Below are positions 18,698 through 27,089 of a stretch of DNA of 64,000 bases, piece after piece; positions within the stretch are counted from its first letter, which is position 1, and the number at the start of each line of letters is the position of its first letter. This DNA is from an uncultured Gammaproteobacteria bacterium (GTDB lineage: Bacteria; Pseudomonadota; Gammaproteobacteria; GCA-002705445; GCA-002716945), in assembly GCA_905479195.1 (NCBI GenBank), contig CAJQLO010000001.1, forward strand, positions 148,340 to 212,339, read 5' to 3'. The notes below the pieces were generated by a model. That model saw only the letters and a list, made by a program, of their open reading frames with translations, did no database searches and was not told where the DNA came from. Both the position numbers and the translations under genes were made by a program.

Positions 18698-21385
18698 TTG
18701 GTTGATAAAAATGTAAATAATTTCGTATTAGTTGATGGTTCCTCTTACTTATATAGAGCCTTTTATGCTCTCCCACATCTAAAAAATGCTAAAGGTGATC
18801 CTACAGGGGCTATTTATGGTGTTACCAATATGCTTTCTAAGCTAATCAGGGTGCATGATCCAAAATATTTATGTGTAATATTTGATGCCAAGGGTAAGAA
18901 TTTTCGCCATAAAATTTATAAAGATTATAAGGCAAATAGGTCATCAATGCCTACAGAGCTATCAGAGCAAGTGCCCCCAATTATAAAATTCATTGAAAGC
19001 CTAGGCATTGAAGTGCTTCAGATTCCTGATGTTGAGGCTGATGATGTTATAGGAACATTGGCTGCTCTTGATTATGGTAAAAATATCAATGTTATTATTT
19101 CTTCTGGTGATAAAGACTTAGCTCAACTAGTAAATGATAATGTTACTTTAATAAATAGTATGGATGAAAAACGGCTTGATATTAAGGGAGTCATAGATAA
19201 ATTTGGAGTCCATCCTGAGAAAATCTTTGATTATTTAGTATTGGTAGGAGATACCTCTGATAATATCCCTGGGGTTGACAAGATTGGACCAAAAACTGCC
19301 GTAACTTTATTAGCAAAATATGGATCTATTGATGGAATCATCAAAAATATAGGTTTACTCAAAGGAAAGGTTCAAGAAAATTTAGGAAAATCTTCTGAGA
19401 CGATAGAGTTAGCTAAAAAATTAATAAAATTAAAAACAGATGTAGATGTAAACCTAGATTTAAGTAATTACATGATTGGTGAGAGAGACGAAAATAAACT
19501 CTCTGAAATCGCATTAAAGTATGAACTGAAAAATATAATAGATTATTTTTCCATTAAAAAAGATCAGAAGAAAGAAAATAAAAAATCTGCATATAAGTTA
19601 ATTGATAGCGAAGAAGGTTTAATTAAATTAATAGAAAACTTAAAGAAACATAAAGTATTTTCTTTTGATACTGAAACAACCTCTTTGAATTCGATGGAAG
19701 CAGAACTTGTTGGGGTATCTTTCTCTTTTAAAGAGCAAGAGGCTTTTTATATACCCGTGAATCATGATGATATCAATGGCAATATAAAAATCAAAAAAGA
19801 AACATTTTATAATTATCTTAAAGACCTTTTTTCTAATAAAGATATTAAGGTCATAGGTCAAAATCTAAAATATGATATGAATGTTTTATATAAATATAAT
19901 ATTATTTTTAATTGTCAGATAGAGGATACAATGATTCTTTCTTATATATATAATTCTTCAAGGAAACATGACCTTGATAGTTTATCTGACCGTTATTTAG
20001 ATCATATAGCTATTAAATACAAAGATATCGTGGGATCCGGAGCTAAACAAAAAAATTTCTCTGAAGTAACTATTAGTGACGCTGTACCATATGCATGCGA
20101 GGATGCTGATCTAACTTTTAGGTTATATAATTATTTATCGAATAAATTATCAACACTTGAGGCTCAAGCTAATTTATATTGTCAGATAGAATTACCACTC
20201 GTTAAAGTCATTGCTAATATTGAACAACATGGGGTAATGATTGATGCAAAAAGTTTAGAAAAACAAAGCAAAGATCTTGATAGTAGAATAAAGGATATTG
20301 AAAAAAATGTTTACAAGCATGCTAAAAAAGAATTCAACATTAGCTCACCTAAGCAAATACAGGAAATATTTTATAATGATTTAAATTTACCAGTTCTAAA
20401 AAAGACTCCAAAAGGACAACCCTCAACAAATGAAGAGGTGATGGAAGAATTATCTCTTATGCATGAACTTCCTAAATTAATTTTACAATTTAGAAATTTA
20501 ATGAAATTAAAAAATACCTATACAGATAAGCTAGGAAAGCAGGTTAATGAGGTTACTCAGAGATTACATACATCATATAATCAAACTGTGACAATCACGG
20601 GTAGGCTATCATCTTCAAATCCAAATTTGCAAAATATTCCAATAAAAACACAAGATGGGAAAAATATCAGAAAGACCTTTATTGCGAAAAAAGGATGCAA
20701 GATAATTTCAGCTGATTATTCTCAGATTGAATTAAGAGTTATGGCACATCTCTCAAAAGATAAAAATCTACTCACAAGTTTTATGAATGGCGAAGATGTC
20801 CATGCGTCAACTGCAAAAGAAGTTTTCTCATTAAAGGGTGAGCCAAATGAGGAACAAAGAAGAGCAGCTAAAGCCATTAATTTTGGTCTAATCTATGGAA
20901 TCTCATCATATGGTTTAAGCAAACAGCTTAAGATTGATAATAGTTCTGCCAAAGACTATATAGATAAGTATTTCTTAAGATATAGTGGAATAAAGGAATT
21001 CATGGATATAATAAAAATTAAAGCAAAGAAAAGTGGTTATGCTTCTACACTTCTTGGTAGAAGAATATATATTCCAAATATTACACATAGTAATTTTCAA
21101 GTTAGAAGCGCTGCTGAGAGAACTGCAATAAATGCGCCGATTCAAGGTACAGCGGCAGATATTCTCAAAATTGCTATGATAAATATAGATAAATGGATTA
21201 ATAAAGATAATCATCCAATCAAGATGATTATGCAAGTGCATGATGAACTTGTATTTGAAGTGGAAGATCATTTTGTTGATGAAGCAAATAGTAAAATAAT
21301 AGAATTAATGTCTACCTGCTATAACTTAGATGTCCCCTTAATAGTTGACTTAGGTGTTGGAAATAATTGGGATAAAGCCCATTAA
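18698..21385 (+). CDS. polA: DNA polymerase I
   Basis: Repair and Okazaki-fragment polymerase with all three activities. The 5'-3' exonuclease has VEADDVIGT, SSGDKDLAQL and GDTSDNIPG. The 3'-5' proofreading domain keeps DTET, the NLKYDMN motif and YACEDAD, so it should be active, unlike in many bacteria. Polymerase motifs are DYSQIELR, KAINFGLIYG and QVHDELVFE. Two TTG starts are possible. TTG 18698 (MVDKNVNN) sits about 10 nt after an AGG at 18685-18687, whereas TTG 18689 would lie almost on it, so I prefer 18698 (895 residues). Confidence 0.94.
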   Translation: MVDKNVNNFVLVDGSSYLYRAFYALPHLKNAKGDPTGAIYGVTNMLSKLIRVHDPKYLCVIFDAKGKNFRHKIYKDYKANRSSMPTELSEQVPPIIKFIESLGIEVLQIPDVEADDVIGTLAALDYGKNINVIISSGDKDLAQLVNDNVTLINSMDEKRLDIKGVIDKFGVHPEKIFDYLVLVGDTSDNIPGVDKIGPKTAVTLLAKYGSIDGIIKNIGLLKGKVQENLGKSSETIELAKKLIKLKTDVDVNLDLSNYMIGERDENKLSEIALKYELKNIIDYFSIKKDQKKENKKSAYKLIDSEEGLIKLIENLKKHKVFSFDTETTSLNSMEAELVGVSFSFKEQEAFYIPVNHDDINGNIKIKKETFYNYLKDLFSNKDIKVIGQNLKYDMNVLYKYNIIFNCQIEDTMILSYIYNSSRKHDLDSLSDRYLDHIAIKYKDIVGSGAKQKNFSEVTISDAVPYACEDADLTFRLYNYLSNKLSTLEAQANLYCQIELPLVKVIANIEQHGVMIDAKSLEKQSKDLDSRIKDIEKNVYKHAKKEFNISSPKQIQEIFYNDLNLPVLKKTPKGQPSTNEEVMEELSLMHELPKLILQFRNLMKLKNTYTDKLGKQVNEVTQRLHTSYNQTVTITGRLSSSNPNLQNIPIKTQDGKNIRKTFIAKKGCKIISADYSQIELRVMAHLSKDKNLLTSFMNGEDVHASTAKEVFSLKGEPNEEQRRAAKAINFGLIYGISSYGLSKQLKIDNSSAKDYIDKYFLRYSGIKEFMDIIKIKAKKSGYASTLLGRRIYIPNITHSNFQVRSAAERTAINAPIQGTAADILKIAMINIDKWINKDNHPIKMIMQVHDELVFEVEDHFVDEANSKIIELMSTCYNLDVPLIVDLGVGNNWDKAH

Positions 21386-21401
21386 AATTGAAATAGATGA
21401 T

Positions 21402-21429
21402 TTGAAGTATCATTATGATGCTATATAAT
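21402..21429 (+). promoter_or_regulatory. Candidate sigma-70 promoter for the cytochrome c4 gene
   Basis: TTGAAG at 21402-21407 and a perfect TATAAT at 21424-21429 are 16 nt apart. The predicted transcription start near 21436 is only about 6 nt before the ATG at 21442, so the mRNA would be nearly leaderless. I see no good Shine-Dalgarno sequence in front of this ATG, which fits. Confidence 0.45.
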
Positions 21430-21441
21430 GTTCCCTGAGTT

Positions 21442-22056
21442 ATGAATAAAATATCACTATATATAGCAACATCATTTTTCATCATATTTACCACTAATAT
21501 TAGTGCTGGAGATATTGCTAAAGGAAAAGAAAAAAGCATAACTTGCATTGCATGTCATGGTCAAGATGGTATTAGCGTTAGCCCTATATGGCCTAAATTA
21601 GCAGGACAACATAAGTCATATTTAACATCTCAATTACATGAATTCAAGAAAGGACCTGAAGGCAAAAGAAATAATGCGATTATGTATGGAATATCTGTAG
21701 CACTTTCAGATGAAGATATTGATGATCTTTCTGCTTATTATGAGTCTCTTGATAAATCCATAGGAACAACAGCAGACGACTCTTTTGAGCTAGGTCAGAA
21801 TATTTATAGAGGTGGCAATATGGAATATAAAATACAAGCTTGTATTGCATGCCATGGTCCAAATGGAGATGGAAATGGTCCAGCATCTATGCCTGTGTTA
21901 TCAGGCCAACATGCTGAATATATATATTCCCAACTTAAAAATTTTCAAAGCAGTATGAGATCAAATGATCCTAATAAAATGATGAGAAATATTGTTCACC
22001 GCATGACTGATGAAGAAATGAAGTCAGTTGCGCAGTATATTCAGGGATTACACTAA
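21442..22056 (+). CDS. Cytochrome c4-type dihaem protein
   Basis: Periplasmic dihaem cytochrome that carries electrons between the bc1 complex and terminal oxidases. A signal peptide spans about residues 1-22 (cleavage near ISA/GDI). Two haem-binding CxxCH motifs occur, CIACH at 35-39 and CIACH at 134-138, and each half has a distal Met region. Two similar about 90-residue halves are the mark of c4. The 204-residue length is typical. Its stop shares a base with the start of the dsbA-like gene; c4-dsbA pairs are frequent in gammaproteobacteria. Confidence 0.92.
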   Translation: MNKISLYIATSFFIIFTTNISAGDIAKGKEKSITCIACHGQDGISVSPIWPKLAGQHKSYLTSQLHEFKKGPEGKRNNAIMYGISVALSDEDIDDLSAYYESLDKSIGTTADDSFELGQNIYRGGNMEYKIQACIACHGPNGDGNGPASMPVLSGQHAEYIYSQLKNFQSSMRSNDPNKMMRNIVHRMTDEEMKSVAQYIQGLH

Positions 22057-22670
22057 TGAGAGTACTATCCCTTATATCATTAATGACAACATTAGCATTT
22101 AGTGGTTTCACTATGGCTGCAGATTCTTCGCAGAAATATATTCAAATATCAAATCAAAAACAAACGGAAAGTGACAAGGTAGTAATATATGAATTTTTTT
22201 GGTATGGCTGCCCCCATTGTTACACTTTAGAGCCTACAATAAATGATATAGAATCAAATTTAGATAAAGATACAATATTAATTAAAGTACCAGTTGCCCT
22301 TAGGGATTCTTGGGAGCTTCATGCTAAAGTCTATTATACTCTTCAACAAATGAAATTAGATGATAATCTTCATGAGAAGGTATTTACTGAAATACATGTA
22401 AATAGTAATAGATTAGATACAAAAGAAAAGTTAGGCAATTTCATCAGAGAAGAAGGTTATGATGCTGATAAGTTTCTAAGTATTTTAGATTCTTTTGGAA
22501 CAGAGATACGTGTTAAAAAAGCATCAAGATTAGCTAATCAATACCAAATTAAATCTGTGCCTACATTAATTATCAATGGTAAATATGAAACTAGTGGCTC
22601 ATATGTCAGCTCATATGCAGAACTATATGATGTTGTACAGTTATTAGTAGATAAAGAAAGGTTAAATTGA
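22056..22670 (+). CDS. dsbA: Periplasmic thiol:disulfide oxidoreductase, DsbA-like
   Basis: Introduces disulfide bonds into exported proteins. An N-terminal signal peptide (residues 1-21, ending TMAA) precedes a thioredoxin fold with active site CPHC at 52-55 (FFWYGCPHCY) and the cis-proline loop KSVPTLIING near 167-176; the helical insertion lies between. CPHC is the classical DsbA active site. Translation is coupled to cytochrome c4 by a 1-nt overlap, consistent with a role in the periplasm where haem attachment needs thiol control. DsbB is not in the window. Confidence 0.92.
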   Translation: MRVLSLISLMTTLAFSGFTMAADSSQKYIQISNQKQTESDKVVIYEFFWYGCPHCYTLEPTINDIESNLDKDTILIKVPVALRDSWELHAKVYYTLQQMKLDDNLHEKVFTEIHVNSNRLDTKEKLGNFIREEGYDADKFLSILDSFGTEIRVKKASRLANQYQIKSVPTLIINGKYETSGSYVSSYAELYDVVQLLVDKERLN

Positions 22671-22687
22671 TTTCATAGGAGAGAAAA

Positions 22688-23536
22688 ATGGTTGCTAAAG
22701 TTATAAGTGGAAGAGAAGTTGCAGAAACCATATTAACAACTGATCTAAAAAATAAAGTTTTGGAGCTTAATAAGAAAAATATTAAACCAAAATTAATTGT
22801 TATGTTGGTAGGTGACATGAAAGCATCTGCTAGTTACGTTGCCCAGAAAGAAAAATTTGCTGTAAAAGCAGGAATAGAATCTGATATTATGAGATTTGAA
22901 GCAACTGTTGCAGAAGAAGAAATTTTAACTCAAATTGACAATATTAATAACGATAAGAGTATACATGGAGTTATAGTCCAATTACCATTACCAGATCATA
23001 TATCTGTTACAAAAGTTTTAAATAAAATTGATCCGTCAAAAGATGTTGATGGTTTCACTCCCACAAATGTAGGTAAATTATTTTTAGGCGAGGATACACT
23101 GGTATCATGTACACCTAAAGGCATAATGCAGATGCTGGCATCTACAGGTACTAATTTAAGCGGGAAAAATGTAACAGTTGTAGGTAGATCAAATATTGTA
23201 GGTAAACCAGTTGCAATATTATGTTTACAACAGCATGCTACTGTAACGATGTGTCACTCTCGTACTAAAGACCTTAACTCTAAGTTGGCAGATGCAGATG
23301 TTGTTATAGTCGCGGTAGGCATACCTAAATTTATTAACGGAGACCAGATACCAGAGGGTTGCATTGTTATTGATGTTGGAATTCATAATATAGATGGTAA
23401 ATTATGTGGAGATGTTGATTTTGAATCTGCATCACAGAAAGCTTCAGCGATAACTCCTGTCCCTGGTGGCGTTGGCCCAATGACAGTTTGCGCTTTAATT
23501 GAAAATACTATAATTGCAGCTGAAAGAATTGGTTGA
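22688..23536 (+). CDS. folD: Methylenetetrahydrofolate dehydrogenase/cyclohydrolase
   Basis: Bifunctional NADP-dependent enzyme interconverting methylene-, methenyl- and formyl-tetrahydrofolate in one-carbon metabolism. The 282 residues include the catalytic YVAQKEKFA (Tyr and Lys near 50-55), VQLPLPDHI near 97, KDVDGFTPTNVG near 118, the nucleotide-binding VVGRSNIVGKP (about 163-173) and the C-terminal TPVPGGVGPMT. A GGAG sequence lies 7 nt before the start codon. The stop codon directly touches the 3' end of the oppositely oriented tRNA-Arg gene. Confidence 0.97.
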   Translation: MVAKVISGREVAETILTTDLKNKVLELNKKNIKPKLIVMLVGDMKASASYVAQKEKFAVKAGIESDIMRFEATVAEEEILTQIDNINNDKSIHGVIVQLPLPDHISVTKVLNKIDPSKDVDGFTPTNVGKLFLGEDTLVSCTPKGIMQMLASTGTNLSGKNVTVVGRSNIVGKPVAILCLQQHATVTMCHSRTKDLNSKLADADVVIVAVGIPKFINGDQIPEGCIVIDVGIHNIDGKLCGDVDFESASQKASAITPVPGGVGPMTVCALIENTIIAAERIG

Positions 23537-23609
23537 GCGCCTGAGAAGATTCGAACTTCTGACCTTTAGCTTCGGAAGCTAATGCTCTATCCAACTGAGC
23601 TACAGACGC
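23536..23609 (-). tRNA. tRNA-Arg (anticodon CCG, reads CGG)
   Basis: The minus strand folds into a full cloverleaf: acceptor GCGTCTG/CAGGCGC (one G-T pair), D arm GCTC...GAGC, anticodon arm TTAGC-TTCCGAA-GCTAA with anticodon CCG, and T arm AGAAG-TTCGAAT-CTTCT. The discriminator position (23536) reads T, and CCA is not encoded. That base is also the last base of the folD stop codon, so the two convergent genes overlap by 1 nt. Confidence 0.93.
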
Positions 23610-23681
23610 AAATTTATGATGAATTTATTATTTCTTTTAGTATAATCTACACAAGAAAGAAAACATGGAAAAATCTCTAAT

Positions 23682-24179
23682 ATGGAACATAAAGTAACAG
23701 ACGCAGAATTTTATAAGGTCTTTGCAATAGTATCAGTAATAATTGTAGGGTTAGCTATTTTCATAGCGATTCTCTCTAATGTTTTCGCTGGACATGCATC
23801 TAGTGCAAGTGAAAACTATAAAGTTGAAATACAAAGTGATACCAATCAAAGAATAGCGCCATCAGGGAAAACAAATCTAGCTAGTAACCCCTCTATTAAA
23901 CAGGAAGTAATAGTAGCAAGTGTTTCTGCAAAAAAAACTCTTACTGGTCAGGAAGTTTATAATACCGTCTGCATGTCATGTCACACTAGTGGAGCAGCTG
24001 GTGCTCCTGTAATTGGTAATAATAACCAATGGTCAGATAGGTTATCAAAAGGGAAAGACACTCTTTATGCTAATGCAATAAATGGGATAGGAATTATGCC
24101 TGCGAAAGGCGGGGTAAGCTCTTTATCTGATAATGAAGTTAAGTCAGCGGTAGACTATATTTTATCTGAATCTAATTAA
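23682..24179 (+). CDS. Membrane-anchored cytochrome c5-type protein
   Basis: Monohaem class I cytochrome. An N-terminal hydrophobic span (about residues 12-36) without an obvious cleavage site suggests a membrane anchor. A linker of about 50 Ser/Asn-rich residues leads to the haem domain with CMSCH at 97-101, followed by GAAGAPVIG and a probable Met ligand in IMPAKGG near 145, the usual c5 pattern. It probably donates electrons to a terminal oxidase. It lies between tRNA-Arg and the convergent ubiK, with one base between stop codons. Confidence 0.88.
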   Translation: MEHKVTDAEFYKVFAIVSVIIVGLAIFIAILSNVFAGHASSASENYKVEIQSDTNQRIAPSGKTNLASNPSIKQEVIVASVSAKKTLTGQEVYNTVCMSCHTSGAAGAPVIGNNNQWSDRLSKGKDTLYANAINGIGIMPAKGGVSSLSDNEVKSAVDYILSESN

Positions 24180-24180
24180 T

Positions 24181-24399
24181 TTATAATTTCTTTTCTAGCT
24201 CTTCTATTTTAAGCCTAGTTTTAAGAAGTACTTTCTGTTGTATATCAAATTCTTCTCTAGTCACTAAGTTTAATTTATGTAAATAATCTTCAATCAATAT
24301 TTTGATACTCGATTTTATATCATCTTTGACTCCACTTTCATTGGAGGGTATTAATTTTTCTATTTTGCCCACAAGTTCTAATATTGTTTTTGAATTCAT
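24181..24399 (-). CDS. ubiK: Ubiquinone biosynthesis accessory factor UbiK (BMFP domain)
   Basis: A 72-residue protein of the BMFP/YqiC family. UbiK pairs with UbiJ in the soluble Ubi complex and stimulates ubiquinone synthesis. The family C-terminus is clear: NLVTREEFDIQQKVLLKTR followed by EELEKKL, an amphipathic coiled coil (about 44-72). The N-terminal half carries conserved Ile/Leu and a basic-acidic helix. Its start faces the porin operon's regulatory region across 250 bp. The separate ubiE-ubiJ-ubiB cluster at 9.6-12.5 kb supplies the partners. Confidence 0.9.
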   Translation of the reverse strand: MNSKTILELVGKIEKLIPSNESGVKDDIKSSIKILIEDYLHKLNLVTREEFDIQQKVLLKTRLKIEELEKKL

Positions 24400-24404
24400 A
24401 TCTT

Positions 24405-24421
24405 TGCACCTATTTTGAGCA
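24405..24421 (+). promoter_or_regulatory. Candidate NtrC-binding site
   Basis: TGCACC at 24405-24410, five bases, then TGAGCA at 24416-24421 match the NtrC consensus TGCACC-N5-GGTGCA in 10 of 12 arm positions. It would sit about 150-165 nt upstream of the predicted sigma-54 start, a normal enhancer distance. A further unpaired TGCACC half-site is at 24493-24498. A perfect inverted repeat TGAGCA-CAT-TGCTCA (24416-24430) overlaps the right arm. Confidence 0.4.
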
Positions 24422-24543
24422 CATTGCTCACTATAATATCGTTATAATGGGCTTATAAGCATTTATTGTATTGATTGAAAACTATTATATCATGCACCAT
24501 ATTTAATACATATATAGATATATATTATTTAATAAAGTTATGT

Positions 24544-24559
24544 TGGCACGGTATATGCA
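24544..24559 (+). promoter_or_regulatory. Sigma-54 (RpoN) promoter of the porin-glnK-amtB operon
   Basis: TGGCACG at 24544-24550, four bases, then ATGCA, gives the invariant GG (24545-24546) and GC (24557-24558) exactly 10 nt apart. It matches TGGCACG-N4-TTGCA at all but one position. The predicted start is near 24570, leaving an 80-nt leader. The downstream genes are ammonium-uptake functions, classic NtrC/sigma-54 targets. Confidence 0.8.
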
Positions 24560-24571
24560 TTATGTATACCG
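24549..24571. repeat. Inverted repeat over the sigma-54 -12 element
   Basis: CGGTATA (24549-24555) and TATACCG (24565-24571) are perfect inverted 7-mers around a 9-nt centre that contains the -12 GC. A second palindrome, TTATCA-C-TGATAA (24583-24595), lies in the predicted leader. Either could be a repressor operator; nothing in the sequence identifies a protein. Confidence 0.6.
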
Positions 24572-24649
24572 AAGCTAGACTTTTATCACTGATAAGCGTC
24601 GAACTGAAATTTAAAACTTAAAACGATAATAATATAAATGGAGAAAATT

Positions 24650-25357
24650 ATGATAAAAAAACTAATGAGTAAATTTTTACCGGCAGTTATGGTAATCACA
24701 ATGTCTGTACCTTTCGCCGTTGCATCTGAATCAGCTGTTGCTGAAGAAGGATCTTCGGTTAGTTACAATGTTGGATTCGCATCCGAGTACTGGTACAGAG
24801 GAGTTCATCAATCTGATGCCTCTGTAAGCTTTGGCGCTGACTATGAAAATGGTGGATTTTATGCAGGCACATGGTGGGCAGATGTTGGTAATGGCGGTGA
24901 TGGTTCAGGCAAAGATGGCCTAGAACATGACTACTATGCAGGATATGGATGGAGTATGGGCAGCGCTGATTTGTATGTAGGCGCAACCGGATATTACTAT
25001 ACTGATAACTTTGATTCTGATTATGAAGAAATGAACTTTGGTATAGCAATGGGACCTATTTCTATAGATTATGCTGATGGTCAATATGATGGCAGCGCTA
25101 ATCAAGATTATGACTATACTTCTATAGCACTAGATCTTGGAGTTGTTGGATTACCAATGACATTCACTGCAGGTTACTGGGGTGGCAGTTCTAGTCTTCA
25201 AGGTAATGTCTATACCCTGGATTATTCAACAACAGTTGCAGGCGTTGATGTTGGTTTGCAAATTGGTAAAAACGATGATGATATTACAGCGGGAACAGGT
25301 GGAACTAGTACTACAAACACTACGTTTGGTGTCTTTTCACTAGGCTATAGTTTCTAA
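24650..25357 (+). CDS. TorF-family putative porin
   Basis: Outer-membrane beta-barrel protein of the conserved family often found next to glnK-amtB. The signal peptide ends near the Ala-Ser after PFAVAS; the mature protein begins SVSYNVGFASEYWYRGV and alternates Gly/Tyr/Trp/Asp-rich strands, ending in FGVFSLGYSF with the terminal Phe needed for barrel insertion. The start at 24650 is chosen because GGAG (24640-24643) lies 6 nt upstream; an ATG at 24638 overlaps that GGAG. A role in ammonium or small-nitrogen-compound entry is inferred from operon position. Confidence 0.85.
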   Translation: MIKKLMSKFLPAVMVITMSVPFAVASESAVAEEGSSVSYNVGFASEYWYRGVHQSDASVSFGADYENGGFYAGTWWADVGNGGDGSGKDGLEHDYYAGYGWSMGSADLYVGATGYYYTDNFDSDYEEMNFGIAMGPISIDYADGQYDGSANQDYDYTSIALDLGVVGLPMTFTAGYWGGSSSLQGNVYTLDYSTTVAGVDVGLQIGKNDDDITAGTGGTSTTNTTFGVFSLGYSF

Positions 25358-25379
25358 CAATATTTTAAGTTATAATTAA

Positions 25380-25739
<360 letters not shown>

Positions 25740-25772
25740 TTAATAAACATTATTAATTAGGAGACCCTAATC

Positions 25773-27041
25773 ATGGAAAATCAACTCATCGAGCTGGCTT
25801 ATGCTCTAGATACTTTTTACTTTCTAGTAATGGGTGCATTCGTCATGTGGATGGCAGCTGGATTTACAATGCTTGAATCCGGACTTGTCAGAGCAAAAAA
25901 TACAGCAGAGATACTTACTAAAAATATTTCGTTATATTCTATATCTACCATCATGTATATGGTAGTTGGATATAACTTAATGTACCCAGCAGGAGGATCA
26001 GGTGTCATGCCTGACTTAGCATTCTTTTTGGGCAGTGATAATGCAACAGCAGATGTTATTAAAAGCGGTGGGGAGATTTACTATTCAGGGATCTCAGATC
26101 ACTTTTTTCAAGTAGTATTTGTTGCAACAGCTTGTTCTATTATTTCTGGAGCAGTAGCTGAGAGAATGAAACTATGGCCATTTTTATTATTCTGTGTCTT
26201 TATGACCAGTATAATTTATCCAGTGCAAGGATATTGGAAATGGGGCGGCGGATTCTTAGATGAAGCAGGATTTATGGATTTTGCAGGATCAGGCGTTGTT
26301 CATTTATGTGGTGCAGCAGCAGCATTAGCTGGAGTTATGGTACTTGGCTCAAGAAGAGGTAAATATAAAGATGGAAAACCTCAAGCAATGCCGGGTGCTA
26401 ATTTACCTTTGGCAACTTTAGGTACTTTTATTCTTTGGTTAGGATGGTTTGGATTCAACGGTGGATCTGAGTTAATTATTTCTAATGTTGCAGAAGCCAA
26501 TGCAGTAGCTATGATTTTTGTTAACACTAACTTAGCAGCAGCTGGTGGTGTAATGGGAGCTCTTATCTTAGCGAAACTAATGTTCGGTAAGTCAGATCTT
26601 ACAATGGCTCTAAATGGAGCAATTGGCGGACTTGTATCAATAACAGCTGAACCTTTAGCGCCAACACCAGGGCTAGCCTTAATGATTGGTCTTATAGGAG
26701 GAGTCTTAGTTGTTTTCTCTATCGTTATGTTAGATAAAATGAAAATAGATGATCCTGTGGGAGCAATATCTGCACATGGGGCCTGTGGTATTTGGGGTTT
26801 AATGGCAGTTACTCTAACAGGCGGCACATTAGGCGCTCAAATTTACGGGACTCTCGTAATTTTCTTATGGACATTCATTGTTAGTTATATTGTTTGGTCA
26901 ATTATTAACATGATGTTTGGATTAAGAGTTAGTGCTGAAGAAGAAGATGAAGGTGTAGATTTATCTGAATGTGGTTTAGAAGCATATCCAGAATTCAGTA
27001 AATCATTTGATGGAGGACCATCTGTATACCCAAAAAAATAG
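25773..27041 (+). CDS. amtB: Ammonium transporter
   Basis: Inner-membrane Amt/Mep/Rh channel for ammonium uptake. The 422-residue product has 11 expected spans, the family signature DFAGSGVVHLCGAAAALAG with the first pore His, and the second pore His in AISAHGACGIWG. It ends in a cytosolic tail (EEEDEGVDLSECG...) that GlnK would contact. The N-terminus starts directly with a membrane span and lacks the long cleaved signal of E. coli AmtB. An AGGAG lies 8 nt ahead of the start. A shared terminator follows. Confidence 0.96.
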   Translation: MENQLIELAYALDTFYFLVMGAFVMWMAAGFTMLESGLVRAKNTAEILTKNISLYSISTIMYMVVGYNLMYPAGGSGVMPDLAFFLGSDNATADVIKSGGEIYYSGISDHFFQVVFVATACSIISGAVAERMKLWPFLLFCVFMTSIIYPVQGYWKWGGGFLDEAGFMDFAGSGVVHLCGAAAALAGVMVLGSRRGKYKDGKPQAMPGANLPLATLGTFILWLGWFGFNGGSELIISNVAEANAVAMIFVNTNLAAAGGVMGALILAKLMFGKSDLTMALNGAIGGLVSITAEPLAPTPGLALMIGLIGGVLVVFSIVMLDKMKIDDPVGAISAHGACGIWGLMAVTLTGGTLGAQIYGTLVIFLWTFIVSYIVWSIINMMFGLRVSAEEEDEGVDLSECGLEAYPEFSKSFDGGPSVYPKK

Positions 27042-27060
27042 TTAACTAAATACTATTATG

Positions 27061-27089
27061 AAAGGCGCGATAATTTATTGCGCCTTTTT
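27061..27089. terminator. Bidirectional Rho-independent terminator between amtB and speE
   Basis: AAAGGCGC (27061-27068) pairs perfectly with GCGCCTTT (27080-27087) across an 11-nt AT loop and is flanked by T-runs on + and A-runs that read as T on minus. The speE stop codon lies in the loop and its last two sense codons lie in the stem, so the hairpin serves both transcripts. It is the only clear intrinsic terminator I found between convergent genes here. Confidence 0.85.

Noticed and set aside
24424..24448. Sigma-70 promoter TTGCTC...TATAAT ahead of the porin operon
   Set aside because: The two hexamers are only 13 nt apart, far from the usual 16-18, and a near-perfect sigma-54 promoter lies closer to the gene.
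26381..26827. 148-codon open frame antisense to amtB
   Set aside because: It lies fully inside amtB on the other strand, its translation is a low-complexity Pro/Ile/Ala string and no family signal is seen; a by-product of amtB codon composition.
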